Shown one piece after another: positions 59,986 through 64,000 of a stretch of 64,000 bases of DNA. Positions within the stretch are counted from its first letter, which is position 1; each line of letters begins with the position of its first letter. The DNA comes from Streptomyces sp. NBC_00247 (lineage in GTDB: Bacteria; Actinomycetota; Actinomycetes; Streptomycetales; Streptomycetaceae): the NCBI RefSeq assembly GCF_036188265.1, contig NZ_CP108093.1, forward strand, positions 4,732,001 through 4,796,000. The letters run 5' to 3'. The notes beneath the pieces were generated by a model. It saw only the letters and a list, made by a program, of their open reading frames with translations. It ran no database searches and was not told where the DNA came from. A program made the translations under genes and the position numbers.

Positions 59986-61407
59986 TCAGCGCCCCGCCGC
60001 CGGCCTCCGGCGCGCCCTGACCTCGCGTACCCACGCCACCAAAAGCACCACCGCCGTCGCCCCCGCCGACCAGAGCACCTGCCCGCGCGCCGAGTCGTCG
60101 GCGAGCATCAGCACCAGCACCGCGCACAGCGCCACCAGCGTCAGCCAGGTCATGTACGGGTAGCACCACATCCGCAGCACCGGCCCCCGCGCCGGCCCCG
60201 AAGCGGCGGCCTCCCGGTCGATGCGCGGCCGCAGCCGCAGCTGGGACAGGGCGATCAGCGCCCAGACGAACAACAGCACCGCCCCGACCGAGTTCAGCAG
60301 GTACAGGAAGACGGTGTCCGGCCACTCCAGATTGAGGAGTACCGAGACGAAGCCGAAGGCCACCGAGGCGAGCACCGCCCGGCGCGGCACCCCGCCCCCG
60401 CGCTCCGTCACCCCCGACACCTTGAGCAGCCCGCGCGGCGCCTCGCCCCGCTCGGCGAGCGAGAAGACCATCCGTGAGGAGCCGTAGAGGTTCGCGTTGA
60501 GCGCGGAGAGCAGCGCCACGAAGATCACGACGTTCATGATCTGCCCGGCGGACGGCACCCCGATCGAGTCCAGCACCGTCACGTACGGGCTCAGCCCCGC
60601 CTGCTGCGCGGTCCACGGCAGCACCGTCACGATCACCAGCATCGAGCCGACGTAGAAGAAGAGGATGCGCACCACCGCGCTGCGCACCGCCCGTCCCACC
60701 GCGCGCGCCGGATCGTCCGTCTCGGCGGCGGCGATGGTGAGGACCTCAAGCCCGCCGAACGCGAAGACCACCGTCAGCACCCCGGACACCACCCCGCTCC
60801 AGCCGTTCGGCAGGAACCCGCCCCGGCCCGTGAGGTTCGTCAGGCCCACCGGATCGGTCTCCGGCAGCAGCCCGAAGACGGCGAGCGTGCCCAGCACCAG
60901 GAAGGCCACGATCGCGCACACCTTCAGTGCGGCGAACCAGAACTCGAACTCGCCGAAGTTCTTCACCGCGGTGAGGTTGGCCGTCGTGAAGACCACCATG
61001 AAGACCAGCACCCACGCCCACGGCTCGACCGCCGGCACCCAGCCGTGCGCGATCCGCGCCGCCGCGGTCGCCTCCACGGCGAGCACCACCACCAGCAGGA
61101 ACCAGTAGAGCCAGCCCACGCTGAACCCCGCCCAGCGCCCCAGCGCGCGCTCGGCGTGCACGGAGAAGGAACCCGAAGCGGGCATCGCCGCCGACATCTC
61201 CCCGAGCATCCGCATCACCAGCACCGCGAGCGCGCCCGCGACCAGGTACGAAACGACGATGGCCGGCCCCGCGACCGCGATCCCGGCGCCCGAACCGACG
61301 AACAGCCCGGCCCCGATCACCCCGCCCAGGCCGAGCATCGTCAGATGCCGTTGCTTGAGCCCCGGGGAGAGCGGCTCGGCGGGGGCGGGAGGCGGTGCGT
61401 CGCGCAT
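59986..61407 (-). CDS. Amino-acid permease (APC superfamily, AAT type), copy 2
   Basis: The 473-residue protein has the same architecture as copy 1: LKQRHLTMLGLGGVIGAGLFVGSG near TM1, RMLGEMSAAMPASGSFSVHAERALGRWAGFSVG near TM3, and NLTAVKNFGEFEFWFAALK. ATG start directly before the conserved N terminus. It is divergent from bioY with 287 bp between them. In that gap a short inverted repeat GGTT-N8-AACC (about 61429-61444) is seen but not assigned. Substrate unknown. Confidence 0.9.
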   Translation of the reverse strand: MRDAPPPAPAEPLSPGLKQRHLTMLGLGGVIGAGLFVGSGAGIAVAGPAIVVSYLVAGALAVLVMRMLGEMSAAMPASGSFSVHAERALGRWAGFSVGWLYWFLLVVVLAVEATAAARIAHGWVPAVEPWAWVLVFMVVFTTANLTAVKNFGEFEFWFAALKVCAIVAFLVLGTLAVFGLLPETDPVGLTNLTGRGGFLPNGWSGVVSGVLTVVFAFGGLEVLTIAAAETDDPARAVGRAVRSAVVRILFFYVGSMLVIVTVLPWTAQQAGLSPYVTVLDSIGVPSAGQIMNVVIFVALLSALNANLYGSSRMVFSLAERGEAPRGLLKVSGVTERGGGVPRRAVLASVAFGFVSVLLNLEWPDTVFLYLLNSVGAVLLFVWALIALSQLRLRPRIDREAAASGPARGPVLRMWCYPYMTWLTLVALCAVLVLMLADDSARGQVLWSAGATAVVLLVAWVREVRARRRPAAGR

Positions 61408-61694
61408 GGAGGTCAGGCCGCTCTGGTCGGTTTAGTGGGGAACCAACAGCGTCTCACGGAGCGAGACGGCCTCGGAGAGACGTCTGTGCTGCACGACCGG
61501 AGTGATGAGGCTCACGCCGAGGTGTGGTTGCCTCCGCGCCTTTGTGCGAACCCCACCAAGTCCCGGTCGGGGCCTTTGTGGGCGGCACACGGTGATCAGC
61601 GCCGTGCCCTTGGGCTAACGTCAGCCGCAGGCTCGCCTTTTCGGCTCCTGCCCGCCCTCACGTCCGTCTCTCCACCCTCACCCGCGGAGTCCCG

Positions 61695-62288
61695 ATGAGC
61701 ACTGCTGCCGCCCCCGTCCGTACCGGAGTGGTCCTCGCCGACCTGCTGCCCGCGGCCCGGCACCGCGTGGCCGTCGACACGGCCCTCGTCCTGGGCGGAG
61801 CCGCCCTCACCGGTCTCGCCGCGCAGATAGCGGTCCCGATCCCCGGCTCCCCGGTCCCCGTCACCGGCCAGACCTTCGCCGCGCTCCTCATCGGCAGCGC
61901 GCTCGGCGCCCGCCGCGGCTTCCTCTCGATGGCGCTGTACGCGGTCGTCGGCATGGCGGGTGTGCCGTGGTTCTCCGGCGGCACCTCCGGCGCGGGCGGC
62001 GCCAGCTTCGGCTACATCCTCGGCATGCTGCTCGCCGCCACCGTCGTCGGCGCCCTCGCCCGCCGGGGCGGCGACCGCTCCGTGCCGCGTACCGCGGGCA
62101 CCATGGTGATCGGCTCCGCCCTCACCTACGCCGTCGGCGTCCCGTACCTCGCCCTCTCCACCGGCATGTCGGCGAGCGCCGCCGTCGCCGCCGGTCTGAC
62201 GCCCTTCCTCATCGGCGACGCCGTGAAGGCCCTGCTGGCGATGGGCGCGCTGCCCGTCTCCTGGAAGCTCCTCGGCCGCCGCGGCTGA
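61695..62288 (+). CDS. bioY: BioY biotin transporter (S component)
   Basis: The 197-residue membrane protein has six predicted helices and BioY signatures: AQIAVPIPGSPVPVTGQTFAALLIGSALG (about 35-64), GARRGFLSMALYAVVGMAGVPWFSGG and the C-terminal FLIGDAVKALLAM. BioY binds biotin and works alone or with EcfA/EcfT. No energising genes are adjacent, so it may act as a solitary importer or borrow a shared EcfAT module. ATG start with GGAG upstream. A perfect terminator follows. Confidence 0.94.
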   Translation: MSTAAAPVRTGVVLADLLPAARHRVAVDTALVLGGAALTGLAAQIAVPIPGSPVPVTGQTFAALLIGSALGARRGFLSMALYAVVGMAGVPWFSGGTSGAGGASFGYILGMLLAATVVGALARRGGDRSVPRTAGTMVIGSALTYAVGVPYLALSTGMSASAAVAAGLTPFLIGDAVKALLAMGALPVSWKLLGRRG

Positions 62289-62307
62289 GCTTCTCCCGTA
62301 CGACCCC

Positions 62308-62344
62308 CGAAAGGCCCGCCGGACGCGTTCCGGCGGGCCTTTCG
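62308..62344 (+). terminator. Terminator after bioY
   Basis: A 15-bp stem (GAAAGGCCCGCCGGA with TCCGGCGGGCCTTTC) encloses a five-base loop, 19 bp after the bioY stop. The same hairpin can terminate the convergent permease on the minus strand. Confidence 0.8.
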
Positions 62345-62363
62345 CGCTGTCCGCGTACGAGCG

Positions 62364-63830
62364 TCAGTCCCGCACCGCCGCCCGGCGCCCGCGCCGCTCC
62401 CGTACCAGCGACACGGCGACCACCACCGCCGCGACCAGCAGGGAGAGCAGCACCTGCTCGCGGCCCGCGTCGTCGGTCAGCATGTAGACCAGGACGAACG
62501 AGATCATCGCGATCGTCGCCCAGGTCAGATACGGGAAGAGCCACATCCGCACGACCGGCTTCTCGGGCGACTCGCGCTCGATCATGGGGCGCATCCGCAG
62601 CTGGGTGAAGCAGATGACCAGCCAGACGAAGAGCGCCACCGCTCCCGAGGAGTTCAGCAGGAAGGCGAAGACGGTGTCCGGCCACCGGTAGTTGAAGAAG
62701 ACCGCCACGAAGCCGAAGACCACCGAGGAGAGGATCGCCGCCTGCGGGACGCCCCGCTTGTTCACCCGGGTGAAGGCCCGGGGCGCGTCGCCACGGCCGC
62801 CGAGCGAGTAGGCCATCCGGGAGGCCGTGTAGAGGCCGGAGTTGAGGCAGGACAGCACGGCCGTCAGCACGATGACGTCCATCACCTGCCCGGCGTGCGG
62901 GATGCCGATGGAGTCGAGCGCGGCGACGTAACTGCCCTTGTCCACGATCGACGGGTCGTTCCACGGCAGCAGCGTCAGCACCACGAAGATCGAGCCCAGG
63001 TAGAAGACGGCGATCCGCCAGATGACGCTGTTGGTCGCCTTCGAGACGGCGCGCCGGGGGTCCGAGGACTCACCGGCGGCGAGCGTGACGATCTCGCTGC
63101 CCATGAAGGAGAAGACCACCATCAGCACCCCGGTCAGGATCGCCCCCGGCCCCTTCGGCAGGAAGCCGCCGCTGTCGGTGAGATGGGCGAACCCGGAACC
63201 CGGGTTGTCGGAACCGGGCAGTACCCCGAAGACCGCGAGCAGCCCGACGATCACGAAGGCGCCGATGGCGACGACCTTGATCCCGGCGAACCAGAACTCG
63301 AACTCGCCGTAACTGCCGACCGAGATCAGGTTCGTGGCGGTCAGCACGGACATCACGATCAGCGCCCACCCCCACTGCGGTACGGCCGGCACCCAGCTCT
63401 CCAGGATCGCGGCGCCCGCCGTGGCCTCCACGGCGAGCACGACCACCCAGAAGAACCAGTACAGCCAGCCGATGGAGAACCCCGCCCAACGCCCGAGCGC
63501 CTGGTCGGCGTAGGCGGAGAAGGAACCCGAGCTGGGCCGCGCGGCCGCCATCTCGCCGAGCATCCGCATCACCAGCACCACCATCGTGCCGACCAGGGCG
63601 TACGAGACGAGGATCGCGGGACCGGCGGCGGCGATGCCCGCGCCGGAACCCACGAAGAGGCCGGCGCCGATCACCCCGCCGATGGCGATCATCGAGAGGT
63701 GACGGTTCTTGAGCCCGGCCTTGAGCTCACCCCCGGGGGCTCCGGAGCCCCCGGAGCCCCCGGAGCCCCCGGAGCGGTCCGGCCCGCCGGGCTCGCCGCC
63801 CGCTTCCGTCACTGCCGTTCCCGACGTCAT
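62364..63830 (-). CDS. Amino-acid permease (APC superfamily, AAT type), copy 3
   Basis: The 488-residue protein is very similar to copies 1 and 2 (LKNRHLSMIAIGGVIGAGLFVGSG, RMLGEMAAARPSSGSFSAYADQALGRWAGFSIG, GSYGEFEFWFAGIKV). The N-terminal 35 residues before TM1 are low-complexity with SGG repeats. ATG start taken at 63830; a GTG fifteen bases upstream is possible. It is convergent with bioY and ends at the shared hairpin. The three paralogues probably differ in amino-acid specificity. Confidence 0.9.
   Translation of the reverse strand: MTSGTAVTEAGGEPGGPDRSGGSGGSGGSGAPGGELKAGLKNRHLSMIAIGGVIGAGLFVGSGAGIAAAGPAILVSYALVGTMVVLVMRMLGEMAAARPSSGSFSAYADQALGRWAGFSIGWLYWFFWVVVLAVEATAGAAILESWVPAVPQWGWALIVMSVLTATNLISVGSYGEFEFWFAGIKVVAIGAFVIVGLLAVFGVLPGSDNPGSGFAHLTDSGGFLPKGPGAILTGVLMVVFSFMGSEIVTLAAGESSDPRRAVSKATNSVIWRIAVFYLGSIFVVLTLLPWNDPSIVDKGSYVAALDSIGIPHAGQVMDVIVLTAVLSCLNSGLYTASRMAYSLGGRGDAPRAFTRVNKRGVPQAAILSSVVFGFVAVFFNYRWPDTVFAFLLNSSGAVALFVWLVICFTQLRMRPMIERESPEKPVVRMWLFPYLTWATIAMISFVLVYMLTDDAGREQVLLSLLVAAVVVAVSLVRERRGRRAAVRD
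63742..63775 (-). repeat. 9-bp tandem repeat encoding SGG in permease N terminus
   Basis: Three full and one partial unit of CCGGAGCCC lie in tandem inside the permease gene, encoding Ser-Gly-Gly repeats in its cytoplasmic N terminus. The period preserves the frame. Confidence 0.85.
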
Positions 63831-64000
63831 GGCTGGAGTCCTCACGTAACGCCTCAGCGCGGCTTTCGTACGGCCTGCGCACGGCTGGTCCGGGCGGATC
63901 GCTGCGAACCGCCCTGCCCGAGCCGGGACCGCGCGCGTCCGCGGTCCCCGCAGGTCCGTGGCGGTACGAACGGTGTCCCGGCCGCGACCCCGCGAAGGGC

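Overview
The window is chromosomal DNA of a Streptomyces or very close relative. Overall G+C is very high with G/C-dominated third codon positions, GTG/TTG starts and GTGA/ATGA stop-start overlaps are frequent, and the gene content is typical of the genus (dynamin pair with a sporulation-type SSB, PknG-family kinase, chitosan/amino-sugar type ABC operon without its own ATPase, PepN paralogues, Nur-controlled Fe superoxide dismutase).

Layout. 1-3460: the right end of an actinomycete integrative and conjugative element (AICE) of the pSAM2 type: tail of a small membrane protein, rolling-circle replication initiator, excisionase and tyrosine integrase, abutting an intact tRNA-Arg(TCT) whose 3' end is the likely attachment site. 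3771-8817: two overlapping dynamin-like GTPase genes (dynA, dynB) and ssbB, all tied to sporulation division or chromosome segregation in Streptomyces. 9063-17958: a thioester-domain, sortase-anchored surface protein, ettA with a thioesterase and an unknown gene, a group II truncated haemoglobin, an MFS exporter divergent from a LysR regulator with a clear palindrome between them, and an isoaspartyl-methyltransferase-like gene.

17997-29469 (minus strand) is the most interesting block. The mycobacterial-type glnX-glnH-pknG signalling operon is followed by a PP2C phosphatase, a von Willebrand factor A protein with an intact MIDAS motif and an FHA protein, with an unknown coiled-coil protein inserted between glnH and pknG. 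PknG, PP2C and the FHA protein each carry two small zinc-ribbon-like CxxC modules. The kinase, phosphatase and vWA set recalls the TerY-P triad described in tellurite and stress systems, here wired to an extracytoplasmic amino-acid sensor.

29844-36550 is a csnR-K-like sugar operon (ROK repressor, binding lipoprotein, two permeases, GH4 glycosidase, sugar kinase) with a perfect 15-bp palindrome upstream. 36753-41721 holds an MscS channel, an HNH protein, a repeat-rich small frame, malQ and a 77-residue membrane protein. 41878-53567 (minus strand) holds two pepN paralogues flanking asd, a large subtilase with a tripeptidyl-peptidase-like insertion and an orphan AbiEi-like protein. 53685-57373 holds a mycothiol-nitroreductase-like thioredoxin-fold protein that lacks its second cysteine, then a transporter and a sphingosine-phosphate-lyase-like PLP enzyme with overlapping genes. 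The right end holds sodF with a Nur-type operator filling its promoter spacer, three amino-acid permease paralogues and bioY.

The reading is by eye: start codons are chosen from ribosome-binding sites, overlaps and family alignment from memory, and most promoter calls are weak.
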